From positions 1-64,000 of the forward strand of contig NZ_NKHR01000014.1 in assembly GCF_014467285.1 (NCBI RefSeq): a DNA stretch of 64,000 bases, written 5' to 3'. Source of the DNA: Xenorhabdus sp014467285. GTDB lineage: Bacteria; Pseudomonadota; Gammaproteobacteria; Enterobacterales; Enterobacteriaceae. Position 1 is the stretch's first letter. Each line of letters opens with the position of its first letter. The notes beneath the pieces are model-generated. The model ran no database searches and was not told where the DNA came from. It saw only the letters and a program-made list of their open reading frames with translations. Below are positions 47,919-57,464 of this stretch, in pieces. The translations under genes were made by a program, and so were the position numbers.

Positions 47919-48106
47919 GTGATAAATCCTTGTGACGTTTTTAACTGAGTAGCGCTGTCTTTGCAGGCTCAGAGGATAATTTCTTATGATTTAACTATCA
48001 GAGAAGTGTAACATATCTTATGCAACTCTATGTATTTTATATACACTCTCAATTTAGTCAATTTACCGTTTTATTGGCGATAAACTTAATGGGGCAATCA
48101 CCCGCT

Positions 48107-48197
48107 ATTCAATGAATTTGAACCCCAATCTCTATATATTTAATGGGGTACAATTTTTACTCACTCAAACCCTTTTCAATCATTCAATGAATTTGAA
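48107..48197. repeat. 16-bp direct repeat in the hrpA-azoR gap
   Basis: ATTCAATGAATTTGAA occurs at 48107-48122 and 48182-48197, period 75. Just before the first copy, GGGCAATCACCCG (about 48093-48105) recurs inverted near 63343-63355. The 390-base gap (47919-48308) is otherwise AT-rich with no gene visible; AAGGAAG near 48298 serves azoR. Confidence 0.6.
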
Positions 48198-48308
48198 TTC
48201 TTACCTCAAAATATTGAGCTATTGACTGAACAATTCTCTATATAAAATAGAACACAGTCGATGTCATAAATAAAGTTATAGTTCTTAAGATAACTAAGGA
48301 AGTAAAGA

Positions 48309-48947
48309 ATGAATAAAGTACTGCTTCTGAAATCCAGCATTCTGGCGCAATATTCTCAAAGTAATAAAATGGCTGACTATTTTGCTGAAAAATGGCTGGC
48401 TAATCACTCAGAGAGCAACATTACCACACGCGATCTCGCTGAAAATCCGGTTCCAGTACTGGATGGAGAATTGGTCAGTGCCTTGCGTCCAAGCGATGCA
48501 GAATTGACAGAACGCCAAAAATCAGCATTAGCACTGTCAGATGAGTTGATTGCAGAATTAAAAACACACGATGTTATTGTCATCACTGCACCAATGTATA
48601 ACTTCACGATCCCTACTCAGCTCAAAACCTATTTTGATTTGGTTGCCCGTGCTGGTCTGACTTTTCAATACACCGAGAAAGGCCCTGAAGGTTTGCTAAA
48701 AGGCAAACGCGCTATTATCTTGAGTAGCCGTGGTGGCATTCATAAAGATAGTCCTACAGATTTGATGACACCATACCTGCGTGTTTTTCTCGGATTTATT
48801 GGCATTACCGATGTGGAATTTGTGTTTGCTGAAGGTTTGGCATTCGGCGCAGAACCTGCCAACCAAGCACATCAGAATGCCCATGATGCGATAGATGATG
48901 TCATAGAAAAAATGGGACAGGCGCAACTCGAAAAAGCCGTAGCCTAA
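48309..48947 (+). CDS. azoR: FMN-dependent NADH-azoreductase / quinone reductase
   Basis: 212 residues (201 in E. coli). Flavodoxin-like fold. The N-terminal phosphate loop KSSILAQYSQSNKMAD binds FMN; APMYNFTIPTQLKTYFD and SSRGGIHKDSP form the rest of the flavin pocket. It reduces quinones and azo dyes with NADH and protects against thiol and quinone stress. The C-terminus is about ten residues longer than usual (QAQLEKAVA end). Its own ribosome site and terminator suggest a single-gene unit. Confidence 0.95.
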   Translation: MNKVLLLKSSILAQYSQSNKMADYFAEKWLANHSESNITTRDLAENPVPVLDGELVSALRPSDAELTERQKSALALSDELIAELKTHDVIVITAPMYNFTIPTQLKTYFDLVARAGLTFQYTEKGPEGLLKGKRAIILSSRGGIHKDSPTDLMTPYLRVFLGFIGITDVEFVFAEGLAFGAEPANQAHQNAHDAIDDVIEKMGQAQLEKAVA

Positions 48948-48971
48948 TAAAAGGTCGCTTGATAAAGATTG

Positions 48972-48998
48972 AGTGCGCCGAACGGCGCGCTTATTTCT
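48972..48998 (+). terminator. GC-rich terminator after azoR
   Basis: Stem AGTGCGCCG / CGGCGCGCT (48972-48991) with a very short loop, followed by TATTTCTT. It abuts the ydbL stop on the opposite strand and could serve both genes. Confidence 0.55.
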
Positions 48999-49311
48999 TC
49001 ACCCAATTGCCATTGATACCAAGAACATACTCGCCTGAAGCCGCCCGACTGACCAATTTTTCACCCGCAATTTTCGCGACCTGATCTGTTGTCATATTGT
49101 TTTGAACCGCAATTTCAGCATATTTCTTTTCCCGCTCTTCGTTAATTTTTTTAACTACAGACTGAGCGTCTTTGGTATTTTTTACGGGTGCCAGATAGCC
49201 ACTGAATGTTTCCCCCACCAGCCCTTGTTGTTTTGCTTCGTTCAATGTCATTCCCGCAGCAAAAGAGCTGAATAGCAGACTCAAAATAAAGACCATTCCT
49301 GCTTTTTTCAT
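48991..49311 (-). CDS. ydbL: YdbL, periplasmic partner of the YdbH-YnbE lipid bridge (DUF1318)
   Basis: 106 residues (108 in E. coli). A Sec signal peptide (KKAGMVFILSLLFSSFAAG) precedes LNEAKQQGLVGETFSGYL, the diagnostic DUF1318 motif. It ends in a conserved NGNWVKK. In E. coli YdbL helps form the complex of inner-membrane AsmA-like YdbH and outer-membrane YnbE that carries phospholipid between membranes. It is last of the ydbH-ynbE-ydbL operon, ten bases after ynbE. Confidence 0.94.
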   Translation of the reverse strand: MKKAGMVFILSLLFSSFAAGMTLNEAKQQGLVGETFSGYLAPVKNTKDAQSVVKKINEEREKKYAEIAVQNNMTTDQVAKIAGEKLVSRAASGEYVLGINGNWVKK

Positions 49312-49321
49312 ATTCTAGCCC

Positions 49322-49546
49322 TTAGAATAAGTTAGAGTTGTTTTTGAGCATGTCTTCAATTTGCCGATCGACCTTAATATGAATTTCATGTTCAATTTTC
49401 ACATTCATATTGATATTGATAGGCTTATCAGGTGTCGCGACTTCCAGCCTGACACAACCCACCAAGACTATGTTGATCAACATTACACTTACCAACGCCA
49501 CGCCCATTCTGACGGATGGTATTCTGCATCCAACTTTTGTTATCAT
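49322..49546 (-). CDS. ynbE: YnbE family outer-membrane lipoprotein
   Basis: 74 residues from the ATG at 49546, which has a strong GGGAG six bases upstream. A later ATG at 49507 would give 61 residues, exactly the E. coli length, but has no ribosome site. A signal peptide with lipobox LVGC is followed by PININMNVKIEHEIHIKVD, the YnbE signature. It stacks by beta-strand addition with the C-terminus of YdbH to bridge the periplasm. It is the middle gene of the operon. Confidence 0.93.
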   Translation of the reverse strand: MITKVGCRIPSVRMGVALVSVMLINIVLVGCVRLEVATPDKPININMNVKIEHEIHIKVDRQIEDMLKNNSNLF

Positions 49547-49653
49547 TTATCACTCCCAGTTGACAGGAATAGCCCAAAACAAATAAGTATCTTTAATCCA
49601 TTGCCATATTACTGACAACCCTACTTGCCATTTTATTTCCATCTGATTAATCC

Positions 49654-52263
49654 CTACATCACCGATATATTTTTCTGTAACCATTCTTCCAGATTACTGC
49701 CAAACCGTAAGCTGCGCCATAACTGAAAAATATTCTCTTCATGACGGTAGTTGAGCCTGACCTCCCGCTTTTTATCGACCACAGGGTTAACCCCACTGAT
49801 CTCAGCATGTAATGCCAAAATTCCCAAATTATCGAGGGTCACATAGGCCTTTGAACGGCTGATTTCTAAATAACGTAACCAATCCATTGCCATACCGGCT
49901 GAGAAGTCATTTTTTCCTATAGAATCAACCGCATCCTTATCCAACCTCAAGGTCAGATATCCTTCATTAGATACCCAGCCTCGCTGAATAATCCACTTTT
50001 CGTCATTTAATAAGATTGGCAATTCACCACTGATTTTTCCTGACATTGCTATTTGCTTCACTTTTAATACGCCAAACAATTTGCTTAGGTTCAGTTTGTT
50101 AAATCGCAATACCGCAGCTTCTTTTTGGGGAAGCTGCAATTTGTTCATTTTCAACTGACCATCCAGCATATCAACATTCACATTAGTCAATGCCAACGGT
50201 TGTACATGGGTTGGTGGATAAAAACCCAGTAAATCGGCTGTTACATTCTGCATATCAAACAACCCCTTAATGGCTTTGATGCGAAGCTGGACTGGTGATG
50301 TTAATCCCAACTGCCAAGTATGTTCCTGCAAACGCCATGGCAGCACAAACTCCAAACCATCAACTTCCCCGTTTTTCAGCCACATATTCGCTTCTTTTAC
50401 TACCCAGTGACCACCAGCGCGCAGTCCTTGCCCTTTCGCGGCTGAAAAAGCAGCCTGAGCATAAATTTTACCGCCACGCACTGTAATTCCCAGATCGGGT
50501 GGGATCAGGGATTGAAATGCCAATAAAGACTGCTGAGGCCAACGCGCTTCTCCCCTTAATCGTTCCCCATCCCAACGTCCATAAAATGGGATCGGACCAA
50601 TACCTTTAGAATGTAATTTGCCATTCAGCATAAAATTATCTGGTGATTGCCCAGTCAATGTGGCCTTAAAATCAAATGGCGGTAAAAAACCACCAGATCG
50701 AAATTCGGTTTTTTGAGAAGATAATTGCAAATCCCCCGTAAATGCCGGACGACTTGCCGAACGTTCCCAAACTAATGGCTTAGTCAGTCTTAAACGGGGT
50801 GATTTCATTTGCACAAGACCATATTGAATGCGATTAAACCCTGTATTTAATCCATCCACTGTTATCTGTGATTGCTTCCAGCTTCCTGTACCTGCAAGGT
50901 CCCATTTAGCTTGTAGAGGGGGTAAATTTCCATTCCCCCAAGAACGCCATTTCCAGTTTCCCTGATCGGGCATAAAATCTTCTGCATACCCATCCAGATG
51001 TAATTTGAATGTTCCCCAATAGCTATCCTGCGCCCGTAAAATGGCCTGTAGACGGCCAGTAAAACCCTCACGAGTCAGGTACGTGCCTGCTAAAGGCAAA
51101 CGAGCTTCTTTGACAGTAAAAGTCTCACTCACCTTTCCCCATGCACGAAACAATGCTCCTGACTGAAAAGTGATCTTGGGCGCCACCCAAGGCCCAGTGA
51201 CAATAGCGGGTAATGACATGGTCATGATCATTTCCCCGCTATTGACTTGCCCGGTTAACTGGAATGGAATACGTACATTGATCACATTGATTGGTGTTGA
51301 TGGTACTGACAAAACGACATTGCCTTTACCCCTCTCATTTTGAGTCACCAGATTTACCCGCCCACTGACAGACATGCCTGCTAACCCTTTTTTCCATTGT
51401 TCAAGCCTGATATTAATCCCTCCAGACAACGGTTGGTTTGCTGCCAGCCATTGCCATTTACCATTACTGATCAAGAATTGAGATGCATCGAATGACCAAG
51501 GTAACTCCGCGAGTAATTGTTGTCTCTTTTCCTCAATAACAGTAAACAATCCACTCTTCCCCTTCCATTTCAATGCCAGCAACAATGGTTCCGGGTATTG
51601 GCTCACAGATAAATGAGCTGTTATTTGCCCTTGTTCAGGGAGTGATTTAGTCTCTAAAGGTAAGGCAATATCTCCGTTCAGGCTAATTTCCTGTTCAGGC
51701 AATTTCATTAAAAATTGATTAATAATGAGCGTCTTTTTATCTGTAATATTTGCGTTTAACGTTAATTTCTCACCCTGATAAGAGAGCATTTGGCTCTGGG
51801 ATGAGGAATCAAATTGGAGTCTGCCGGAGAATTTTTGCCATGGCATAACAGAAAGATGGTCAACAACAAGGTTAATTGCAGGGATATAGGATAATATCTC
51901 TTGTACAGATAATGGTGCTGACTGTTTTTCAGTCATAGGCAAGTGAACCAGACATTGGCTTTGAGTATCCATATTGGCAACATGAATATTCCAATGACGA
52001 CCTTCGGTATTTTCTCGACGTGAATAGCCTATGGATAATCCAGATACATTTATCCATTCACATGTCTTTGCCTTCAATGATAGCCTATCCAACCATAGCG
52101 CATTCTTTTTCCATGTTGGTTGGCTCAAAGAAAGAGTTACTCCCTGTGGCAGCCAATGACCGGCAATCGATGGTAGCCAGCGTGGAAGTGTATACCACCC
52201 CGCCAACACCAATAACACCAGCACAATCACTATCACTGCAAACACTTTTAATAGTCTTGTCAT
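49654..52263 (-). CDS. ydbH: YdbH, AsmA-like intermembrane phospholipid transporter
   Basis: 869 residues (879 in E. coli). A single N-terminal membrane anchor (residues 5-27, LLKVFAVIVIVLVLLVLAGW) leads into a long beta-rich periplasmic domain with repeated amphipathic strands, as in AsmA, TamB and YhdP. The C-terminal end (REVRLNYRHEENIFQLWRSL) is the conserved DUF748-like/YdbH end that contacts YnbE. It works redundantly with TamB and YhdP in moving phospholipid to the outer membrane. First gene of the operon. Confidence 0.95.
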   Translation of the reverse strand: MTRLLKVFAVIVIVLVLLVLAGWYTLPRWLPSIAGHWLPQGVTLSLSQPTWKKNALWLDRLSLKAKTCEWINVSGLSIGYSRRENTEGRHWNIHVANMDTQSQCLVHLPMTEKQSAPLSVQEILSYIPAINLVVDHLSVMPWQKFSGRLQFDSSSQSQMLSYQGEKLTLNANITDKKTLIINQFLMKLPEQEISLNGDIALPLETKSLPEQGQITAHLSVSQYPEPLLLALKWKGKSGLFTVIEEKRQQLLAELPWSFDASQFLISNGKWQWLAANQPLSGGINIRLEQWKKGLAGMSVSGRVNLVTQNERGKGNVVLSVPSTPINVINVRIPFQLTGQVNSGEMIMTMSLPAIVTGPWVAPKITFQSGALFRAWGKVSETFTVKEARLPLAGTYLTREGFTGRLQAILRAQDSYWGTFKLHLDGYAEDFMPDQGNWKWRSWGNGNLPPLQAKWDLAGTGSWKQSQITVDGLNTGFNRIQYGLVQMKSPRLRLTKPLVWERSASRPAFTGDLQLSSQKTEFRSGGFLPPFDFKATLTGQSPDNFMLNGKLHSKGIGPIPFYGRWDGERLRGEARWPQQSLLAFQSLIPPDLGITVRGGKIYAQAAFSAAKGQGLRAGGHWVVKEANMWLKNGEVDGLEFVLPWRLQEHTWQLGLTSPVQLRIKAIKGLFDMQNVTADLLGFYPPTHVQPLALTNVNVDMLDGQLKMNKLQLPQKEAAVLRFNKLNLSKLFGVLKVKQIAMSGKISGELPILLNDEKWIIQRGWVSNEGYLTLRLDKDAVDSIGKNDFSAGMAMDWLRYLEISRSKAYVTLDNLGILALHAEISGVNPVVDKKREVRLNYRHEENIFQLWRSLRFGSNLEEWLQKNISVM

Positions 52264-52522
52264 ATAAAACGTCTAATACATAGGTGTATTAACTGATCTT
52301 ACACCATCACTATAGAAGGAATTAGAATCAGTCCTAAGATGAAAGATAGATTAAGAAATCATAAAAAGCTCGGCGTATCAATAATACACTGTAACTTCTA
52401 GAATTATCTTTGATGACTACCTGTTAAATTAATGATATTAGGTTGATCGTTTGCTCAAATTTCTAGAAACTTGTGGTAATGACAGTATGAAATACTTAAA
52501 TAAACAGGATTGATTGCCACGT

Positions 52523-53983
52523 ATGACAACCTTTTATTCTGTACTTAACTGGCTGGCGATTTTCTTATACTGGTTGATTATTGCTGGTATCACCATTCGT
52601 GTTTTGATGAAACGCCGTCCAGTGACATCAGCAATGACTTGGGTACTGATTATTTACATTCTTCCTTTAGTAGGAATTGTTGCTTATCTATCATTTGGTG
52701 AATTACACCTTGGTAAACGCAGAGTTGAGCAAGCCAAACAAATGCGTTCATCTGTCGCCAAGTGGCTTGCGGAGTTAAGAAAATCCTCCCATATTTTTAC
52801 CGATGAAAATAGTGAGGTGGCTACGCCGCTATTTCAATTGTGCGAACGTCGCCAAAAAATCAAAGGTGTCAGGGGCAATAAAATGCAATTAATGACATCT
52901 TATGATAACTCCCTGAAAGCCATTATTCATGATATTGAAAATGCCAAATATAATATTGAGATGGTCTTTTATATATGGCAATACGGCGGGTTGGTCGATC
53001 AGGTTACCGATGCCCTGATGCGTGCGGCCAAACGCGGCGTTAAATGTCGTATCATGGTGGATTCGGCCGGCAGCTGGCAATTTTTTCGCAGCCCATATCC
53101 TGATATTATGCGCAAGGTCGGCATTGAATTTGTCGAGTCGCTAAAAGTGAATATCTTTCGCTTGTTCTTGCGGCGCATGGACTTACGTCAACATAGAAAA
53201 ATTATTCTGATCGATAATCATATTTCATACACTGGCAGTATGAATATGGTTGATCCTCGTTTTTTCAAACAAGATGCAGGGGTCGGGCAATGGGTTGATA
53301 TCATGGTAAGAATGGAAGGCCCGGTCACGACAACTCTCGGAATTGTCTATGCGTTTGACTGGGAAATGGAAACCGGACAGCGTCATCTGCCGTCGCCGCC
53401 TGACAGCACCATCATGCCTTTTGAGCAAGCCAGCGGGCATACGGCTCAAGTTATTGCTTCCGGGCCGGGATTTCCTGATGAATTAATCCAACAATCCTTG
53501 ATGACTGCTATTTTTTCTGCCCGTGAGCAACTTATTCTTACCACCCCTTATTTCGTTCCCAGTGATGATTTAATGCATGCGATTTGTACCGCGGCCCTGC
53601 GTGGTGTTGATGTAAGTATCATTGTGCCTAGCCAAAACAATTCCTTTCTTGTGCGCTGGGCCAGCCGGGCATTTTTTACTGAATTACTGGAAGCCGGGGT
53701 AAAAATTTATCAATTTGAGGATGGGCTATTACATACCAAGAGTGTCTTGGTCGACGGACAGCTTAGCATGGTCGGTTCAGTCAATTTGGATATGCGTAGT
53801 TTGTGGTTGAACTTTGAAATCACGGTTGTGATTGACGATGAACACTTTGGAAGTGATTTAACGCTGGTTCAACAAGACTATATTATGCGTTCAACGCTGC
53901 TTGCCAGCAATCAATGGGAAAAGCGCCCAGTTTGGAGTCGTATTCTTGAACGTGTATGCTACTTTTTCAGTCCTCTCTTATAA
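52523..53983 (+). CDS. clsA: Cardiolipin synthase A
   Basis: 486 residues from the ATG at 52523, equal to E. coli ClsA. A TTG three codons earlier (52514) has a better spaced AGGA and could be used. Two N-terminal membrane segments (7-28, 38-58) precede two phospholipase-D HKD motifs: HRKIILID with His 224, Lys 226 and Asp 231, and HTKSVLVD near 404-411. It condenses two phosphatidylglycerols to cardiolipin and glycerol at the inner membrane. The normal yciU gene follows, but kch and tonB are not upstream. Confidence 0.97.
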   Translation: MTTFYSVLNWLAIFLYWLIIAGITIRVLMKRRPVTSAMTWVLIIYILPLVGIVAYLSFGELHLGKRRVEQAKQMRSSVAKWLAELRKSSHIFTDENSEVATPLFQLCERRQKIKGVRGNKMQLMTSYDNSLKAIIHDIENAKYNIEMVFYIWQYGGLVDQVTDALMRAAKRGVKCRIMVDSAGSWQFFRSPYPDIMRKVGIEFVESLKVNIFRLFLRRMDLRQHRKIILIDNHISYTGSMNMVDPRFFKQDAGVGQWVDIMVRMEGPVTTTLGIVYAFDWEMETGQRHLPSPPDSTIMPFEQASGHTAQVIASGPGFPDELIQQSLMTAIFSAREQLILTTPYFVPSDDLMHAICTAALRGVDVSIIVPSQNNSFLVRWASRAFFTELLEAGVKIYQFEDGLLHTKSVLVDGQLSMVGSVNLDMRSLWLNFEITVVIDDEHFGSDLTLVQQDYIMRSTLLASNQWEKRPVWSRILERVCYFFSPLL

Positions 53984-54061
53984 TTCGTGACAGAAAAAGT
54001 ATTCATTCAATACAGAACATGTTTTAATTTCACTCTGTTATTAATCTCGGATACTGCCATC

Positions 54062-54415
54062 ATGGAAAATCAACCGACACATTCTATGCAGTTGAATATT
54101 AACAACCGGATGACTGAGGATGAGGCGCTTGAAAAAGCCTACGATATCTTTCTGGAAGAAGCGCTCTCTAATCTCGATCCGGCTGACAGTCTATTGTTTA
54201 ATTTGCAATTTGAAGAACGGGGTGGAGCAGAATTACTGGAACCTTCTGATATTTGGTTTGAGCATGTTGATTTCAAATTGGATCCAGATTTTTTCTCAGA
54301 AGTCATTATTGGCTTGGCAGAATCAGAAGATGCCGAAATTGATGATGTTTTTGCCCGCATTTTGATTTGCCGGGAAAAGTCTCACCCTGTCTATCATATC
54401 TTGTGGAAAAAATAA
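54062..54415 (+). CDS. yciU: YciU, HI1450-family double-stranded DNA mimic
   Basis: 117 residues from the ATG at 54062 (weak GGA upstream); the ATG at 54086 would give 109, the E. coli length. The conserved core is EKAYDIFLEEALSNLDPAD, FNLQFEERGGAEL and EIDDVFARILI. It is very acidic, with surface charge that imitates DNA phosphate in the Haemophilus homologue. Partner proteins are uncertain (HU-like proteins were proposed). It follows clsA by under 100 bases and is probably cotranscribed. Confidence 0.93.
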   Translation: MENQPTHSMQLNINNRMTEDEALEKAYDIFLEEALSNLDPADSLLFNLQFEERGGAELLEPSDIWFEHVDFKLDPDFFSEVIIGLAESEDAEIDDVFARILICREKSHPVYHILWKK

Positions 54416-54450
54416 CAATTCACCTCCTCCTCAGAATATTACTAACAGAT

Positions 54451-54480
54451 AAATGCCCTCACGATGAGGGCATTTTATTT
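54451..54480. terminator. Bidirectional terminator between yciU and oppF
   Basis: AAATGCCCTC (54451-54460) pairs with GAGGGCATTT (54466-54475) around a 5-base loop, with T-rich DNA following on the plus strand and A/T flanks on the other, between converging operons. Confidence 0.8.
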
Positions 54481-54535
54481 ATGTCAGTTTAAATCAGTGA
54501 CAGCGTCACATAATGTATGTTTTCCGCATCACTCA

Positions 54536-55537
54536 CTATAGCGGATCAACTTTGAGACAAGACACTGCATGCTTAAAGCTACCTTCAAGCAATGGACGGG
54601 TCTTAGCGCATTCTGCATCTGCCATTGGACAGCGGGTGCGGAATACACATCCGGATGGGGGATCAATCGGTGAAGGTAATTCCCCTTCCAGCAATTCAAT
54701 ATGTTTATTACGTTCTTTATCTGGATCAGGAATCGGTACTGCCGACATCAGCGCCCGGGTATAAGGATGTAACGGATTATGATAAACCTCATCATACGTT
54801 CCCAACTCTACCGCATTCCCCAAGTACATCACCAATACCCGATCTGATATGTGTTTCACTATCGATAGGTCATGCGCAATAAATATCAGGGAAAGCCCCA
54901 TTTCCCGCTGCAATTCCTGCAATAGGTTAACAACTTGCGCCTGAATGGAAACATCCAGTGCAGAAACGGGTTCATCACAGATAACTAATTTAGGCTCCAG
55001 GATTAACGCACGGGCAATCCCAATACGTTGGCACTGCCCGCCTGAAAATTCATGAGGATAACGGTTAATCAGATTAGGTAATAACCCTACCCGCATCATC
55101 ATCTGTTTCACTTTTTCTTTTATTTCCCCGTCCTTCATTTTGGGGTAATAAGTTTTCAATGGCTCAGCAATAATGTCACCAATGGTCATACGCGGGTTCA
55201 GCGATGCCAAAGGATCTTGGAAAATCATCTGAATATCGTTGCGAATATCCCGCCATTGCTTGTCACCCATCTCCAACAGGTTCTGCCCAAGCCACGTCAC
55301 TGCCCCGCCAGAGGCTTTTACCAACCCAATAACGGCCCTGGCAAGCGTTGACTTTCCACAACCAGATTCACCGACGACGCCCAGTGTTTCACCTTCGTAT
55401 AATCTCAAGGTCACACCATCTACGGCTTTTAAGGTTTTAGCCGGCTGCCAGAACCATTGCTTTCCATCTTTGATATCAAAATAAACTTTGAGATCATCGA
55501 CTTCCAATAGGACACGTTTTTCAGCTATTGTGCTCAT
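54536..55537 (-). CDS. oppF: Oligopeptide ABC transporter ATP-binding protein OppF
   Basis: 333 residues (334 in E. coli). Walker A GESGCGKSTLARA, Q-loop, signature EFSGGQCQRIGIARAL and Walker B LVICDEPVSALD are intact. The C-terminal oligopeptide/dipeptide extension carries Cys residues (CVFRTRCPMADAEC) typical of the cluster-binding region in this family. It overlaps oppD by four bases (ATGA). It powers peptide import with OppD and also murein peptide recycling in enterics. Confidence 0.97.
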   Translation of the reverse strand: MSTIAEKRVLLEVDDLKVYFDIKDGKQWFWQPAKTLKAVDGVTLRLYEGETLGVVGESGCGKSTLARAVIGLVKASGGAVTWLGQNLLEMGDKQWRDIRNDIQMIFQDPLASLNPRMTIGDIIAEPLKTYYPKMKDGEIKEKVKQMMMRVGLLPNLINRYPHEFSGGQCQRIGIARALILEPKLVICDEPVSALDVSIQAQVVNLLQELQREMGLSLIFIAHDLSIVKHISDRVLVMYLGNAVELGTYDEVYHNPLHPYTRALMSAVPIPDPDKERNKHIELLEGELPSPIDPPSGCVFRTRCPMADAECAKTRPLLEGSFKHAVSCLKVDPL

Positions 55538-56532
55538 ACTAATTCCTCCTGGGGTTTAAAGCAGGCACGCAAACGCCCAAGGTTAAATTTTTCCAACTGT
55601 GGTTCTTCGTGAGCACAACGCTCAGTGGCAAACTGACAACGTGGCTGGAATGGACACCCTTTCGGTAAACGCAACAAGTTGGGGGGATTACCCTGAATGG
55701 TCGCCAGTGATTCTTCATCACCATCCAAACGAGGAACGGCGTTCAATAGCCCGATGGAGTACGGATGTGTGGGATGATAAAATATGTCACGCGCCGTGCC
55801 ATATTCCATCGTTCTCCCTGCATACATCACCAATACTTTGTCACAGATACCTGCCACTACCCCCAAATCGTGGGTAATCATAATAATGGCGGTATTGAAT
55901 TCTTTTTTCAGTTCATTAAGTAATGTCATGATCTGCGCCTGAACTGTCACATCCAGTGCAGTTGTCGGTTCATCTGCAATCAATAACTTAGGCTGGCACA
56001 GTAATGCCATGGCAATCATGACGCGCTGACGCATACCACCAGAGAATTCATGCGGATACATTTTCATTCGCTTACGCGCCTCTGGCATTTTAACTGCATC
56101 CAGCATACGAATAGATTCTTCGAAGGCTTCGCTTTTACTCATATTCTTATGCAGCATCAGCACTTCCGTTAATTGCTCACCAACTCGCATATAAGGATTG
56201 AGGGAAGTCATGGGATCCTGAAATATCATCGAGATCTCTTCTGCCCGCATTCTGTTTAACTCTTTTTCCTGCAAATTGAGAATTTCTCGCCCATTAAAGT
56301 GAGCAGAGCCACTGACAGAACCATTACTGGCCAATAATCCCATTAATGCAAATGCCGTCTGAGATTTACCAGAGCCAGATTCTCCCACGATCCCCAGTGT
56401 TTCCCCTGCCTGTAAGTCAAAATTCAGTTTATTCACAGCCGTCACGTTGCCATCAGGAGTGCTGAATGTCACATTCAGGTCTTTCACCGACAAGAGTGAC
56501 TCAGTATTTTTTGCAGTTTCTACGCTATTCAT
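55534..56532 (-). CDS. oppD: Oligopeptide ABC transporter ATP-binding protein OppD
   Basis: 332 residues (337 in E. coli). Walker A GESGSGKSQTAFALMG, signature EFSGGMRQRVMIAMAL, Walker B LLIADEPTTALDVT and switch His in MITHDLGV are present. The C-terminal oligopeptide domain has LPKGCPFQPRCQFATERC. It forms a heterodimer with OppF. Nine bases separate it from oppC. Confidence 0.97.
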   Translation of the reverse strand: MNSVETAKNTESLLSVKDLNVTFSTPDGNVTAVNKLNFDLQAGETLGIVGESGSGKSQTAFALMGLLASNGSVSGSAHFNGREILNLQEKELNRMRAEEISMIFQDPMTSLNPYMRVGEQLTEVLMLHKNMSKSEAFEESIRMLDAVKMPEARKRMKMYPHEFSGGMRQRVMIAMALLCQPKLLIADEPTTALDVTVQAQIMTLLNELKKEFNTAIIMITHDLGVVAGICDKVLVMYAGRTMEYGTARDIFYHPTHPYSIGLLNAVPRLDGDEESLATIQGNPPNLLRLPKGCPFQPRCQFATERCAHEEPQLEKFNLGRLRACFKPQEELV

Positions 56533-56541
56533 AGGCTCTCC

Positions 56542-57450
56542 TTAACGGTCTTTCGGATCGAGGGCATCTCGCAGGCCGTCACCAATAAAGTTGAAACAAA
56601 ACAGGGTCATTACCAGAAAGCCTGCCGGAAATAACAACAACCATGGAGCGACTTCCATAGAATTAGCGCCATCGCTTAACAACGCGCCCCAACTACTGAG
56701 CGGCTCCTGAGTTCCCAAACCAAGGAAGCTCAAAAAGGATTCAAACAGGATCATACTGGGTACGAGCAATGAGGCATAAACCACCACAACACCTAATACG
56801 TTTGGTACGATGTGACGTAAAACAATATGGCGGGTAGAAACACCACAAACCAAAGCGGCTTCAATGAATTCCTTGCGCTTTAAGCTCAATGTCTGACCAC
56901 GGACGATACGTGCCATATCCAGCCATGACACCATTCCTATCGCAACGAAAATTAACAGGATGTTCTGACCAAAAAAAGTGACCAGAAGGATAACGAAAAA
57001 CATGAATGGAAAAGAGTTGAGGATTTCTAATAAGCGCATCATGACCATATCAATTTTACCGCCAAGATAGCCTGACATTGCACCATACAGAGTGCCGAAT
57101 AACACGGCAATCAAGGCTGCGGCAATTCCCACCATCAACGAAATTCGTCCGCCAATGGCAACACGCACCAATAAATCACGCCCTGATGAGTCGGTGCCAA
57201 AATAGTGACTGGATTCAAAATCCGGTGGCATCGTCATCATGTTCCAATCTGTATCATCGTAGGCAAATTGAGACAGCATTGGCGCTAAGATCACAAATAA
57301 TGTAATCAGAAACAAAATACATAAGCTCGTAATCGCTGCTTTGTTATGCATAAAACGACGACGGGCATCCTGCCACAAACTGCGGCCTTCAATTTCGAGC
57401 TGCTCAGAAAAACTTTCCAGAGCCTCGCTATTTTTTTTGTTCAGTAACAT
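56542..57450 (-). CDS. oppC: Oligopeptide ABC transporter permease OppC
   Basis: 302 residues, equal to E. coli. Six membrane segments are expected; the first is ITSLCILFLITLFVILAPML (about 40-59). The periplasmic segment has HYFGTDSSGRDLLVR and the cytoplasmic coupling loop EFIEAALVCGVSTRHIVLRH (EAA motif). SSWGALLSDGANSM and FNFIGDGLRDALDPKDR close the family match. It pairs with OppB in the membrane. Confidence 0.97.
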   Translation of the reverse strand: MLLNKKNSEALESFSEQLEIEGRSLWQDARRRFMHNKAAITSLCILFLITLFVILAPMLSQFAYDDTDWNMMTMPPDFESSHYFGTDSSGRDLLVRVAIGGRISLMVGIAAALIAVLFGTLYGAMSGYLGGKIDMVMMRLLEILNSFPFMFFVILLVTFFGQNILLIFVAIGMVSWLDMARIVRGQTLSLKRKEFIEAALVCGVSTRHIVLRHIVPNVLGVVVVYASLLVPSMILFESFLSFLGLGTQEPLSSWGALLSDGANSMEVAPWLLLFPAGFLVMTLFCFNFIGDGLRDALDPKDR

Positions 57451-57464
57451 TGCGTGCTCCAGTC

